Source: Spirosoma sp.
GTDB lineage: Bacteria; Bacteroidota; Bacteroidia; Cytophagales; Spirosomataceae
Assembly (NCBI RefSeq): GCF_026391055.1
Contig: NZ_JAPLET010000009.1
Coordinates: 186,001 to 250,000, forward strand
Direction of reading: 5' to 3'
Length of the DNA stretch: 64,000 bases
Under the pieces are notes generated by a model, which was given only the letters and a program-made list of their open reading frames with translations, had not been told where the DNA came from and did not search any database. This document shows, in pieces, positions 24,755 through 33,287 of the stretch; the first letter of the stretch is position 1, and each line of letters opens with the position of its first letter. A program made the position numbers and the translations under genes.

Positions 24755-27700
24755 ATGAAAAACGTAAATTCTACCCTACTCAGGTTGATGCAACTTACCG
24801 GTCTGCAACTCCTGTTAGCTATGCTTTTTATGGGTGTTTCGTGGGCTAATGATGTCTCGGCCCAGGAACTGCTCAACCGGCGAATAAGCCTCGTTGTCCG
24901 TGATCAGCATATCAAGACTGTATTGCAAAGCATTGAGAAAGCGGCTAACGTCAAATTCTCATACAGTCCGCAAATTGTCCGCTCCAGACAGCTTGTTTCG
25001 ATGCGCGTGCAGAATAGTACCTTAAAGGAGGTGCTGGAGAAACTGCTCATCCCGTTAAACGTCAATTTCAGCATCTCCGGCGAACAGATTATTCTGGCGC
25101 GTACGGTTGAGCAGTCCATCAGCATTCAGGCAGGTGAAGCCATTGAGGACGTCGAAGCACCCGCCGAACGAACCATAACCGGGGTGGTGTCCGACGAAAA
25201 AGGCGAAGGTTTGCCCGGCGTCAGCGTAGTCATCAAAGGCTCGCCCCGCGGTGCCGTAACCGATGCATCGGGAACGTATCGGTTAACCATCCCCGATGGT
25301 GCCCAAACGCTGGTTTTCAGCTTTGTGGGGTATGCCTCGCAGGAGGTGGCCGTTACTAGTCAGTCAACGCTGTCGGTACAGTTGAAGCCCGACGTAAAAT
25401 CCATCAATGAGGTTGTCGTGGTGGGGTATGGCTCGCTAAACCGCAAGGAAGTGACCAGCGCCGTGACGCACTTGTCCTCCTCCGACCTGCTGCGAGTGGG
25501 AAGCAACAGCCCGTTAATGGCTATTCAGGGCAAGGTGGCGGGTCTGTCCGTGACCAATACAGCCGCCGGCGACCCCAACTCTACACCCAGCATTCAGCTT
25601 CGTGGGGTATCGTCGAGAAGCGCCGGGCTGGGACCTTTGTTTGTGATCAACGGTATACCCGGCGGCAATCTGGACAACATTAATCAGAACGAGATTGAAT
25701 CCATCGATGTCCTGAAAGGCGGAGCCGCTTCGGCGATCTACGGCACGCGGGGCAGTAACGGGGTTATTGTCATCACGACCAAAAAAGGATCGTCGGAATC
25801 CCGTATCTTCTACGACGGGTACACGTCTTTCGATTACATTACTAACCGGCTACATTTGTTATCTAAAGACGAGTTTCTTGCCAATAAACGCGGTGTCGAT
25901 CTGGGTGGTAATACCGACTGGATGAAAGCGGTGAGCCGCAATCCGGCTTTTTCGCAGAAACATACCTTGCAGTTTTCGGGCGGGAACGGACAAACTAACT
26001 ACTTCACCTCGCTCGATTACCGCAATGCTACAGGTATAGATTTACGGTCTGCCAAACAGGAATACGGTGGCCGGGTAAACATCAACCATACCTCGGCCAA
26101 CAACCTGTATGCCATTACCTTCACGGCGGCTCCCCGATATACAAAGACCAGCCTGGCCGATTACAGTGGATTTAATTACGCGTTGACGCTCAACCCAACC
26201 CAGTCACTTTACGACAATGCGGGAAAGTATGCGTACATAACCAGCGGCTTTTTTGCCAATAACCCGGTCGAACGGGCAAAAAGTGTTTTATCAGGCCAGG
26301 AGGTAAAATACCTGGACATCAACAGTTCATTTAAACTGAACATCTTACCGAATTTATCCACACTGGTTACGCTGGGGGAAGTAAGTTCCTCATTCCGTAA
26401 TGAGGATTTCACCCCATCGGTGCTAACGACGGTGATCAATGGGTCAAAACGAAACACTGCATCGCAGAGACTGGACGAGAATGACCAGAAAAGCTTTGAG
26501 TGGACGGGTAACTATGCGCTGGAAGTCCAGAAACACGCTATCAAAGTGCTGGGTGGCTACTCGTACCAGTATTTTACGTCTTCCGGCTTCAACGCGTCCA
26601 ACGAAAACTTCCCTTCCGATGTGCTAACCTATAACAATCTGGGTTCGGGGTTATGGAACTTACAGCAGGGCATCAATAACGTAGGCTCTTACCGAAACAA
26701 CTCCAAGCTGGCGGCTTTCTTCGGACGTGTAAACTACGACTTCGACCAGAAATATTACCTGTCGGCCAGCCTGCGTCGGGAGGGGTCGTCGAAGTTTGGC
26801 TACGATAACAAATGGGGTAATTTCCCGGCGGCATCGGTCGGCTGGCGCATTACGCAGGAAAAATTTGCGCAGGGCACCTCCTGGTTAAACGAGTTAAAAC
26901 TCCGGGCCGATTATGGCGTAACGGGCAACCAGGACTTCGGCAATTACCTCTCGCTGGATACCTACGGCGGTTATGGCTATTACCTGTACAACAATACGTC
27001 GTATCAGGTTTGGGGGCCCAGCCAGAACACGAACTACAATCTTCGCTGGGAAAAAGCAATCAACTTCAACGTGGGTGTGGACTTCGATCTGTTCAAGAAC
27101 AGCCGCTTAACAGGTAGTCTGAACTACTACGTGCGCACTAATAAAGACTTGCTGGGGTCTTATGCCGTACCTAACCCGCCAAACGTACAGGGGTCGACCT
27201 TTGCCAATGTGGGTACGATGCAGAATTCGGGCCTGGAAATCCAGCTGAACGCGGCTGTAGTCAACAAAAAGGACTTTAGTTATAACCTAACTTTTGCCGG
27301 GGCGACAAACAGCAACAAGTTCGTTTCATTCTCCAGCGAAGCGTTTAAAGGACAAACGTATATCGACGTATTAGGTATGCCTGCCCCTGGTAGCCCCGGC
27401 AACGCGCAGCGCCTTCAGGAAAACACTCGGATCGGCAGCTTTTATATGCTTCGGTCGGCTGGAGTCGATGAAACCGGCGCGTTACTGGTCTATAAAAAGA
27501 ACGGCGATGTTATTCAGGCCAATAAAGCCAGCAACGACGATAAACAGTTCGTAGGAAATGGCCTGCCCAAGTTCACGGCGGGGCTGACCAATAACTTTAA
27601 ATACCGGAAATGGGATTTGAGCGTCTTTCTACGTGGCTCGTTTGGTTACCAGATTTTCAACACTTATGCGTTCTATCTGGGAACACCGGCCACCCAGCAA

Positions 27701-28063
27701 AATATCAATACCCTTACCTCGGCTTATAACGGAAGCAAATACTCGAAGCTAACCAGTACCGCCACATATTCCTCGCTGTCCGATTACTTTCTGGAGCCCG
27801 GTAGCTTCATCAAAGTCGATAATATAACGCTGAGCTACACGCAGCCTTTTACAAGCAAATTCCTGCGCTCGGCGCGTATTTATGCAACAACCCGTAATCT
27901 GGTCACCATCACCAAGTTCACTGGTGGCGATCCTGACTTAGTTCAGATAAACGGCTTGTATCCGGGAATCAATCAACGTAATGATAATGGCAATATCGTT
28001 GGTACACTGAATTACTTCCCATCAACGACCCAACTCCTACTGGGCCTTCAGGTCACCTTTTAA
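24755..28063 (+). CDS. SusC/RagA-family TonB-linked outer membrane protein with STN signalling domain
   Basis: A 1102-residue TonB-dependent transporter. The signal peptide ends near VSAQE (about residue 36). An STN domain (about 45-115) receives TonB and talks to FecR. A carboxypeptidase-like regulatory domain (about 140-215; TITGVVSDEKGEGLPGVSVV) and the plug with EVVVVGYGS follow, then the 22-strand barrel from about 330. The last residues (LLGLQVTF) end in an aromatic as barrels do. It is paired with SusD 15 bp downstream and preceded by FecI/FecR. No glycan hydrolase is adjacent, so the ligand is unknown. Confidence 0.95.
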   Translation: MKNVNSTLLRLMQLTGLQLLLAMLFMGVSWANDVSAQELLNRRISLVVRDQHIKTVLQSIEKAANVKFSYSPQIVRSRQLVSMRVQNSTLKEVLEKLLIPLNVNFSISGEQIILARTVEQSISIQAGEAIEDVEAPAERTITGVVSDEKGEGLPGVSVVIKGSPRGAVTDASGTYRLTIPDGAQTLVFSFVGYASQEVAVTSQSTLSVQLKPDVKSINEVVVVGYGSLNRKEVTSAVTHLSSSDLLRVGSNSPLMAIQGKVAGLSVTNTAAGDPNSTPSIQLRGVSSRSAGLGPLFVINGIPGGNLDNINQNEIESIDVLKGGAASAIYGTRGSNGVIVITTKKGSSESRIFYDGYTSFDYITNRLHLLSKDEFLANKRGVDLGGNTDWMKAVSRNPAFSQKHTLQFSGGNGQTNYFTSLDYRNATGIDLRSAKQEYGGRVNINHTSANNLYAITFTAAPRYTKTSLADYSGFNYALTLNPTQSLYDNAGKYAYITSGFFANNPVERAKSVLSGQEVKYLDINSSFKLNILPNLSTLVTLGEVSSSFRNEDFTPSVLTTVINGSKRNTASQRLDENDQKSFEWTGNYALEVQKHAIKVLGGYSYQYFTSSGFNASNENFPSDVLTYNNLGSGLWNLQQGINNVGSYRNNSKLAAFFGRVNYDFDQKYYLSASLRREGSSKFGYDNKWGNFPAASVGWRITQEKFAQGTSWLNELKLRADYGVTGNQDFGNYLSLDTYGGYGYYLYNNTSYQVWGPSQNTNYNLRWEKAINFNVGVDFDLFKNSRLTGSLNYYVRTNKDLLGSYAVPNPPNVQGSTFANVGTMQNSGLEIQLNAAVVNKKDFSYNLTFAGATNSNKFVSFSSEAFKGQTYIDVLGMPAPGSPGNAQRLQENTRIGSFYMLRSAGVDETGALLVYKKNGDVIQANKASNDDKQFVGNGLPKFTAGLTNNFKYRKWDLSVFLRGSFGYQIFNTYAFYLGTPATQQNINTLTSAYNGSKYSKLTSTATYSSLSDYFLEPGSFIKVDNITLSYTQPFTSKFLRSARIYATTRNLVTITKFTGGDPDLVQINGLYPGINQRNDNGNIVGTLNYFPSTTQLLLGLQVTF

Positions 28064-28078
28064 TCAGTTAGTCAACTT

Positions 28079-29806
28079 ATGAAACGATCTCAATTTTTCA
28101 ATACCATACGCAGTGCCTCCGTCGCCTTATTGCTCGTTATGGCCGCTGGCTGTACGAATCTGGACGAGGTACTTTCTGACCGGATCACATCCGGCAACTT
28201 CCTTCAAACGAAAGACGATGTCATTCGCGACTTTCTGCGGCCCTTCGAGCATAGCTATTGGACCATTCAGGGCGGGTCGACGTTTATGCTTCAGGAAGAC
28301 AGTTCAGATGAACTGATGACGCCGAACCGGCAGGGCGACTGGTTCGACGGCGGACAATTCCAGCGGGTACATAACCATACCTGGACGCCCAACGACGGCT
28401 ATACAAATGATGCCTGGAATGCGCTGTACGGCGGTGTTACGCTGGCCACCAATACCCTGGAAGATTTGCAGGGCATTACCGACCCGGCCAAGTTCAACAT
28501 GACGCAGGCCGAACTGGACGATATGATTGCCGAAGTCCGGACCCTGCGTGCCTGGCTCAACCTACGGCTGCTGGATTTTTATCGCAACATTGTGCTGGTA
28601 ACGAAGGTGAAAGGCGAATCGCAGGGGGGGGCGCAGGCATCTCCGCAGGAAGCGTTTAGCTTCATTGAGCAGGAGCTGAAAGAGTCGATCCCTAACCTGC
28701 CGACCCGGCAAAGTCTGGGTGCCAACGCCATCGGCCGCTGGACCCAGGGCGGAGCTGCGGCCCTGCTGGTTCGGCTGTATCTGAACGCAAAAGTGTATAC
28801 CGGTACCGATCATTTTACCGATTGTGCCACCGTATGCACCGATATTCTGGCGGGTAAATACGGCCAGTACGCGCTGGAAAGCCGCTGGGATGCGCCTTTC
28901 GACTACACCAACCCAACATCGGGCGAAACGGTCTTTGGCTTTCCGGGCAGCTTTGGTCTAACTCACTGGCAGTACGATGGCGGCATGTATTTCTGGATGC
29001 TGCCGAACAATGCTACCTTTTACTTCGGATTCACGGATTTTGGTACGGCCAATCCTAAATACGCCTTGCAGCCGGGCCGGGATGTCGACAGTACCGAATA
29101 CAGCTTTGCGCTGGGTAAGCCGTTTGTAAAATTCCAGAAATACCCGGACGATGTTCGGCTGAAGACATACAAAAACCTGGGCAACAGCAAACGGGAAGGT
29201 ATGTTTTTGCAGGGCTATCTGCCTTACATCAACTCAAGCGGAAAAGTCGATACGGTACGGTCTACGAAAGGGCCTTATCCGTTGTTTTTCCGCGATCAGG
29301 TTGGTATGTTCCTTGGGGCCAAACCCGGAACGAAGATTGCTGACAAGACCTCGAATATGAACAATGCCGACCAGAATTCAGGCATTACACCAGTGAAGTA
29401 CCCCTATTACCCAAGCAGTGACCTGAACAAAATTTCGTCGGCGTACGCAGAAATACGTCTGGCCGAAATCTACTATTCGCTGGCCGAGTGCAAATACCGG
29501 GCGGGCGATAAAGCCGGGGCTGCGGTGCTTCTGAACACGGTTCGGGCGCGGAATTACCCGACCGGCTCACCCAGCCTCTACAAACCCGATGGCAGCCAGC
29601 TGACCGATCAGGAGATGCTGGATGAATGGGGTCGTGAATTTCTGGTAGAAGGCCGTCGACGTACCGACCTGATTCGTTGGGGCGTGTTCAATACAGGCAC
29701 CTGGTGGGACAAACAGCCGGATGCAGATAACCACACGGCTATTTTCCCAATCGGTCAAAACGTGCTCAACGTCTCCCCGCAGTTGAAGCAAAACCCCGGT
29801 TATTAA
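28079..29806 (+). CDS. SusD/RagB-family nutrient-binding lipoprotein
   Basis: A 575-residue surface lipoprotein. The lipobox is at VMAAGC (Cys about residue 25) after the signal peptide. The SusD-like N-terminal helical repeats follow (DEVLSDRI, WNALYGGVTLATNTLEDL, AEVRTLRAWLNLRLLDFYRNI). The RagB/SusD C-terminal signature lies near residue 460-540 (EIYYSLAECKYRAGDKAGAA, LLNTVRARN, EFLVEGRRRTDLIRWG). It caps the SusC transporter upstream and binds the imported ligand, whose nature the sequence does not show. Confidence 0.95.
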   Translation: MKRSQFFNTIRSASVALLLVMAAGCTNLDEVLSDRITSGNFLQTKDDVIRDFLRPFEHSYWTIQGGSTFMLQEDSSDELMTPNRQGDWFDGGQFQRVHNHTWTPNDGYTNDAWNALYGGVTLATNTLEDLQGITDPAKFNMTQAELDDMIAEVRTLRAWLNLRLLDFYRNIVLVTKVKGESQGGAQASPQEAFSFIEQELKESIPNLPTRQSLGANAIGRWTQGGAAALLVRLYLNAKVYTGTDHFTDCATVCTDILAGKYGQYALESRWDAPFDYTNPTSGETVFGFPGSFGLTHWQYDGGMYFWMLPNNATFYFGFTDFGTANPKYALQPGRDVDSTEYSFALGKPFVKFQKYPDDVRLKTYKNLGNSKREGMFLQGYLPYINSSGKVDTVRSTKGPYPLFFRDQVGMFLGAKPGTKIADKTSNMNNADQNSGITPVKYPYYPSSDLNKISSAYAEIRLAEIYYSLAECKYRAGDKAGAAVLLNTVRARNYPTGSPSLYKPDGSQLTDQEMLDEWGREFLVEGRRRTDLIRWGVFNTGTWWDKQPDADNHTAIFPIGQNVLNVSPQLKQNPGY

Positions 29807-29813
29807 TTGCAGG

Positions 29814-29886
29814 ATTGAACACAGAGGCACGGAGGGCACAGAGAGTAAAAGATTAACTCTGTACCCTCCGTGCCTCTGTGTTCAAT
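29814..29886. repeat. CACAGAG-type inverted repeat 3' of susD
   Basis: Arms 29814-29845 and 29855-29886 are complementary at 30 of 32 positions around a 9-base loop. The arm contains the words ACACAGAGGCACGGAGGG. It begins 8 bp after the susD stop and ends 34 bp from the stop of the convergent barrel gene. Similar CACAGAG palindromes recur in many bacterial genomes. It can act as a bidirectional stem-loop gene end. Confidence 0.75.
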
Positions 29887-29919
29887 GAATTCACTTAAGT
29901 ACTCTTCACGACCTTGGGC

Positions 29920-30486
29920 TTACTTCAACCGATAATTTACACCAATGCTGGTTTGCCAGCGGTTATAGTCCGGGGTTAAATAAGAAGCCTGTAACCAGTT
30001 TCTTTCGGCGGTTGCCTCCAAAGACCAGCGCTTTCCTAATCGGTAATGTGCTCCCAAACCGGCACTGGTTTGCCAATTGTTATTGTGTATCCCGTTCTTG
30101 TAAGCGGCTGGGTCTACGGGATCATATTTGTCATACTTGCTCTGCCCATACGCTGCGCCAAGTTGAGCAAAAAGTGCAAACCGGCCACTCCGCAGGAAGT
30201 AATATCGGGTCGACAAGCCCGCCCCCAAATAAGAGAAGGAATAAAACGAGTTCGACTGTATGTAACGTCCTTCGAGCGCTACCGACCATCCATCGGCAAG
30301 AAAATATTGGATTCGGGGGGTATAGACGTTAGTTGTCGAATAACTCCCTTTATAACCCTGGCCAGCCGACAACCCTACATGCAGGTGCCCCTTCCCCAGT
30401 AAGTCCAGCTGATGTCTGTCAGGAGTTATCTGGGCTAATCCGAGCAGGGGAAAGAAAAGGCCTATCAGTACTACGCAAAGTTTCAT
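29920..30486 (-). CDS. Small outer membrane beta-barrel protein
   Basis: With ATG at 30486 (MKLCVVLIGLFFPLLGLAQ) the 188-residue product has a good signal peptide. After it come about eight amphipathic strands with alternating aromatic residues (HLHVGLSAGQGY, WSVALEGRYIQSN, LSTRYYFL, SAGLGAHYRLGKRWSLEAT) and a C-terminal strand ending SIGVNYRLK. This is the OmpA/OmpW-like porin-family shape. No specific function can be given. Convergent to susD. Confidence 0.75.
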   Translation of the reverse strand: MKLCVVLIGLFFPLLGLAQITPDRHQLDLLGKGHLHVGLSAGQGYKGSYSTTNVYTPRIQYFLADGWSVALEGRYIQSNSFYSFSYLGAGLSTRYYFLRSGRFALFAQLGAAYGQSKYDKYDPVDPAAYKNGIHNNNWQTSAGLGAHYRLGKRWSLEATAERNWLQASYLTPDYNRWQTSIGVNYRLK

Positions 30487-30553
30487 AATGATCATGTTTT
30501 ATTTTGTCAATAGACATTGGCATGATCCCGTTGGTTGTAATGCGTTCGGCTTT

Positions 30554-31177
30554 TTAGGCTTTTTTAACTACCTGTTTCTTTATCCAGTAAATCATGGTTT
30601 TGGCTGTTTCCACAGTTTCGTTGCGGTCGGGCCAGACCATTTCACTTTGCAGACTGCTATCTCGTTGGTAACCGCGCTTTTGCCAGAATTCGTCGAGGGG
30701 CCGATAGTCGGCCGGACGCAGCGGATGGTCTTCGGGACGTTGCACGGCGCAGAAACAGGTCATCGTGTATTGACCAGATTTTCGGGCGTGGGCTTCCCGC
30801 TCATCAAAGAAGCGATTTCCAAGGCCTAGTCCCCGGTAGGCTGGCAACAGGACGCTCTCCCCAAAGTAAAAGACGGTATTGAGATCGTATCCCGCCTTTT
30901 GGAAAGGCGCCTGCACTTCAGGTGTTTCGTCAGGCAGAGGAATGGCCGTTGTAGCGCCAATCATCCGGTTGCCATCGTAAACGGCAAACAAAAAAGCACG
31001 TTCGGAGCGGGCGTAGGTTTCCAAATAGTTCTTCTCGTACGCCATTGACCCCTCGTACAAATACGGGAAGTCGTAAAATACCGCGATACGCAGGGCCGCC
31101 AGATCGTCGAAAACCGTCCGAAACGCAGCTCCCTCAAGCCGATGGTACGTGAGGGATGAAAGATCTGGTGAAGACAA
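30554..31177 (-). CDS. GNAT-family N-acetyltransferase
   Basis: A 207-residue protein with the acetyl-CoA-binding motif A: FGESVLLPAYRGLGLGNRFFDEREAHAR at about 110-137, in which RGLGLGNRF is the pyrophosphate loop. Earlier strands (AFLFAVYDGNRMIGATTAIPL) match GNAT beta 2-4. The acceptor is unknown. Its stop is only 68 bp from the barrel gene, and the NTF2-like gene lies 15 bp upstream of it, so these two probably share a transcript. ATG at 31177. Confidence 0.88.
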   Translation of the reverse strand: MSSPDLSSLTYHRLEGAAFRTVFDDLAALRIAVFYDFPYLYEGSMAYEKNYLETYARSERAFLFAVYDGNRMIGATTAIPLPDETPEVQAPFQKAGYDLNTVFYFGESVLLPAYRGLGLGNRFFDEREAHARKSGQYTMTCFCAVQRPEDHPLRPADYRPLDEFWQKRGYQRDSSLQSEMVWPDRNETVETAKTMIYWIKKQVVKKA

Positions 31178-31192
31178 AACAGGTGTAGTTTA

Positions 31193-31597
31193 TTAATTGC
31201 CCAGCACCAGCGACTCCCAGTGGGGCAAATTGTAATACGTTGTAATCCGGGTAATTTTTCCGTCCATCACCTCAAGAAACGAACCGGCGGGCAGTACATA
31301 CGTTTGGCCGGTAGCCGGAGGTAAATCGCCGTCGGTTTTCTTATACACCCCGTTCACAACGAACTCGCAGCCAATACGGGTGCCCGTTGGCTCCGTCAGA
31401 ATGACCATATCGGTTAGCGTTTCATTGTAACAGTCGTCCATATGCTGGAGAAACTGGCTGAACTTGTCTTTCCCGATTCGCGTATCGCCCTGGTTGCTGT
31501 CGTGGCGGACATTCGGGTGAATCAGATCCAGCATTGTGTTCCAATCTTTACGATTAAAGGCTTCGTAGTACTTGGAAACGGTATCAAAAGCAGTCAT
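31193..31597 (-). CDS. NTF2-like / SnoaL-type ketosteroid isomerase-related protein
   Basis: A 134-residue cone-fold protein: VSKYYEAFNRKDWNTMLDLIHPNVRHDSN at the N-terminus, GKDKFSQFLQHMDDCYNE, then strands RIGCEFVVNGVYK and SFLEVMDGKITRITTYYNL. These are typical of the SnoaL/NTF2-like superfamily. Many members isomerise or hydrolyse small molecules, but catalytic residues vary and cannot be assigned here. ATG at 31597. Confidence 0.85.
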   Translation of the reverse strand: MTAFDTVSKYYEAFNRKDWNTMLDLIHPNVRHDSNQGDTRIGKDKFSQFLQHMDDCYNETLTDMVILTEPTGTRIGCEFVVNGVYKKTDGDLPPATGQTYVLPAGSFLEVMDGKITRITTYYNLPHWESLVLGN

Positions 31598-31680
31598 AAC
31601 ATGTGAAAGTTAATGGGCAAAGATAAGCTATGAGGCAGAAACGACCATCTTATCTGACGCCAACTTCCTGGCTATCCTGC

Positions 31681-32445
31681 TTATACAAAGATCAAATTCC
31701 CGTTGACAAGCGCTCGTTGATAATTTGATAGGTCGAATTGATAGAGATAGGGTGATTTATGGGCTCTACCCGTCCGGCGTTCATCCAGCCGGGTCAGGAT
31801 GCTCAAGCCCGTAATTTTCTTATGGAAGTTTCGCGAATCAAGCGGTCGCCCCAGCACTGCTTCGTAGAGCCGCTGTAATTCGGGAATGGTAAACTTTTCG
31901 GGCATCAGGTTCAGGCCAATGGGCTGCCAGTTCAGTTGCAGGCGCAGGGTTTGAAGGGCAACATGGATAATTCGGCAGTGGTCATATAGCAACGAGGGCA
32001 ACTCTCCTACGTCGAACCAGCCACAGGCGTCCGACAGGAAATCGGCCGTGGGGGTCACTTTTGTGTAATCGACCAGCGCGTAGTAGCCCATCGAAATGGT
32101 GCGGTCGGGCCAGGAGCCGGAAAACGGCATAGGCATTTTCTGGCGTTGCCAGGTATCTTCCCGGTCATAGCGGTTCGCTTCGCCAAACAAGTGAAACTGC
32201 TGCAGGAATAGCTTGTTCAAACCGGTCCGCTCGTACAGCACCCGACCGGCGGCATCGTCAACCGACTCTGTTTTATAGATGAACCCACCCGGCAAACACC
32301 ATTCATTCGTGTCTTTCCAACGCAGCAACAGTACTTTCAGCCGGGTATCATGAAACCCGAAAATGACACAATCGAGCGATACGCCCAATACACAGTCGTT
32401 GGCGATGGTTTTATAATACGAAATGAGCTTGTCGGAATAGGTCAT
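31681..32445 (-). CDS. Nudix-domain transcriptional regulator of the NrtR type
   Basis: I choose ATG at 32445 (MTYSDKLIS); the frame's upstream start at 32457 is TTG. The 254-residue protein has a Nudix domain (about 20-160) and a winged helix C-terminus (about 165-225; FTIPELQRLYEAVLGRPLDS then RNFHKKITGL), the NrtR layout. The Nudix box is degenerate: in GRVLYERTGL two of the metal-binding glutamates are Val and Arg. It should therefore bind rather than hydrolyse a nucleotide-sugar ligand. It is divergent from the molybdenum hydroxylase operon, a plausible target. Confidence 0.85.
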   Translation of the reverse strand: MTYSDKLISYYKTIANDCVLGVSLDCVIFGFHDTRLKVLLLRWKDTNEWCLPGGFIYKTESVDDAAGRVLYERTGLNKLFLQQFHLFGEANRYDREDTWQRQKMPMPFSGSWPDRTISMGYYALVDYTKVTPTADFLSDACGWFDVGELPSLLYDHCRIIHVALQTLRLQLNWQPIGLNLMPEKFTIPELQRLYEAVLGRPLDSRNFHKKITGLSILTRLDERRTGRAHKSPYLYQFDLSNYQRALVNGNLIFV

Positions 32446-32780
32446 ACGCAAGGGCAACTTTCTTTATGTTAATCGTACACATAGAGAACGAATTCACGTA
32501 TAATTACTGGTATTTTCTGATTTAGCCAATCTTTGTGAATAGCCTGTCGGTAATTCTAACCCACAAATTGTCAATCCTCTGGGCGTAGGTCACAAGGACG
32601 CGAGTAGCTTCTGGATAGCAAGGGTAAATAGATAGCTTGTTACGTGCCGGGAGCTGTGTCTTTATGGCTGGCATTTCAATAGATGATTTATAAGCAGAAA
32701 CCGTTAATTTTAATTCAAATTTTTTCGTTTGTAGCTATAACACAAAGACTTTCCCCATTTACACCTTATCCCTACAGGTT
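32446..32780. other. 335-bp divergent promoter region between the Nudix regulator and the Mo-hydroxylase operon
   Basis: No gene or RNA recognised. It is AT-rich near 32700-32740. GTTTGTAGCTATAACAC around 32728 may hold the operon promoter. A weak inverted pair (aattac near 32503 and gtaatt near 32551) is the only operator-like feature I see. Confidence 0.4.
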
Positions 32781-33287
32781 ATGGCCTTAGTAAAATTAAC
32801 TATTAACAATCAACCACATACGATTGATGTAGACCCGGAGATGCCTCTCTTATGGGCCATTCGTGATGTAGTTGGTCTGACCGGCACTAAATTCGGTTGT
32901 GGCGTTGCACAATGCGGGGCCTGTACGGTTCACCTCGACGGGGCACCCATCCGCTCGTGCAGCTATCCGGCATCAGCCGCTGCCGGACACAAAATTACCA
33001 CCATCGAGGGACTGTCGAAAAACGCCGACCATCCGGTTCAGAAAGCCTGGATCGAACACCAGGTTCCGCAGTGCGGTTATTGCCAATCCGGACAAATTAT
33101 GTCGGCGGTGGCGTTGCTGAAGCAAAATCCCAAACCATCCGACGAAGACATTGATACCGCCATGCAAGGTAACATTTGCCGCTGCGGCACGTACGAGCGC
33201 ATTCGAAAAGCCATTCACTCGGCTTCGACAGAGATGGCCAGCGCACCTAAAATGCCTAAATCAACCCCTAAAATCGGTAAGCTATGA
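32781..33287 (+). CDS. Aldehyde/xanthine oxidase-type [2Fe-2S] subunit (IorA-like)
   Basis: A 168-residue small subunit of a molybdenum hydroxylase. The plant-type [2Fe-2S] cysteines are in [16 protein letters not shown] (about 40-55) and SCSYPA. The second, helical cluster uses [10 protein letters not shown] (about 98-107) and [12 protein letters not shown] (about 130-141). It passes electrons from the Mo subunit to an acceptor. Its stop overlaps the next gene's ATG (ATGA at 33284-33287), so the two are translationally coupled. No FAD subunit is present, as in isoquinoline 1-oxidoreductase-type enzymes, which use a cytochrome or quinone acceptor. Confidence 0.93.
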   Translation: MALVKLTINNQPHTIDVDPEMPLLWAIRDVVGLTGTKFGCGVAQCGACTVHLDGAPIRSCSYPASAAAGHKITTIEGLSKNADHPVQKAWIEHQVPQCGYCQSGQIMSAVALLKQNPKPSDEDIDTAMQGNICRCGTYERIRKAIHSASTEMASAPKMPKSTPKIGKL

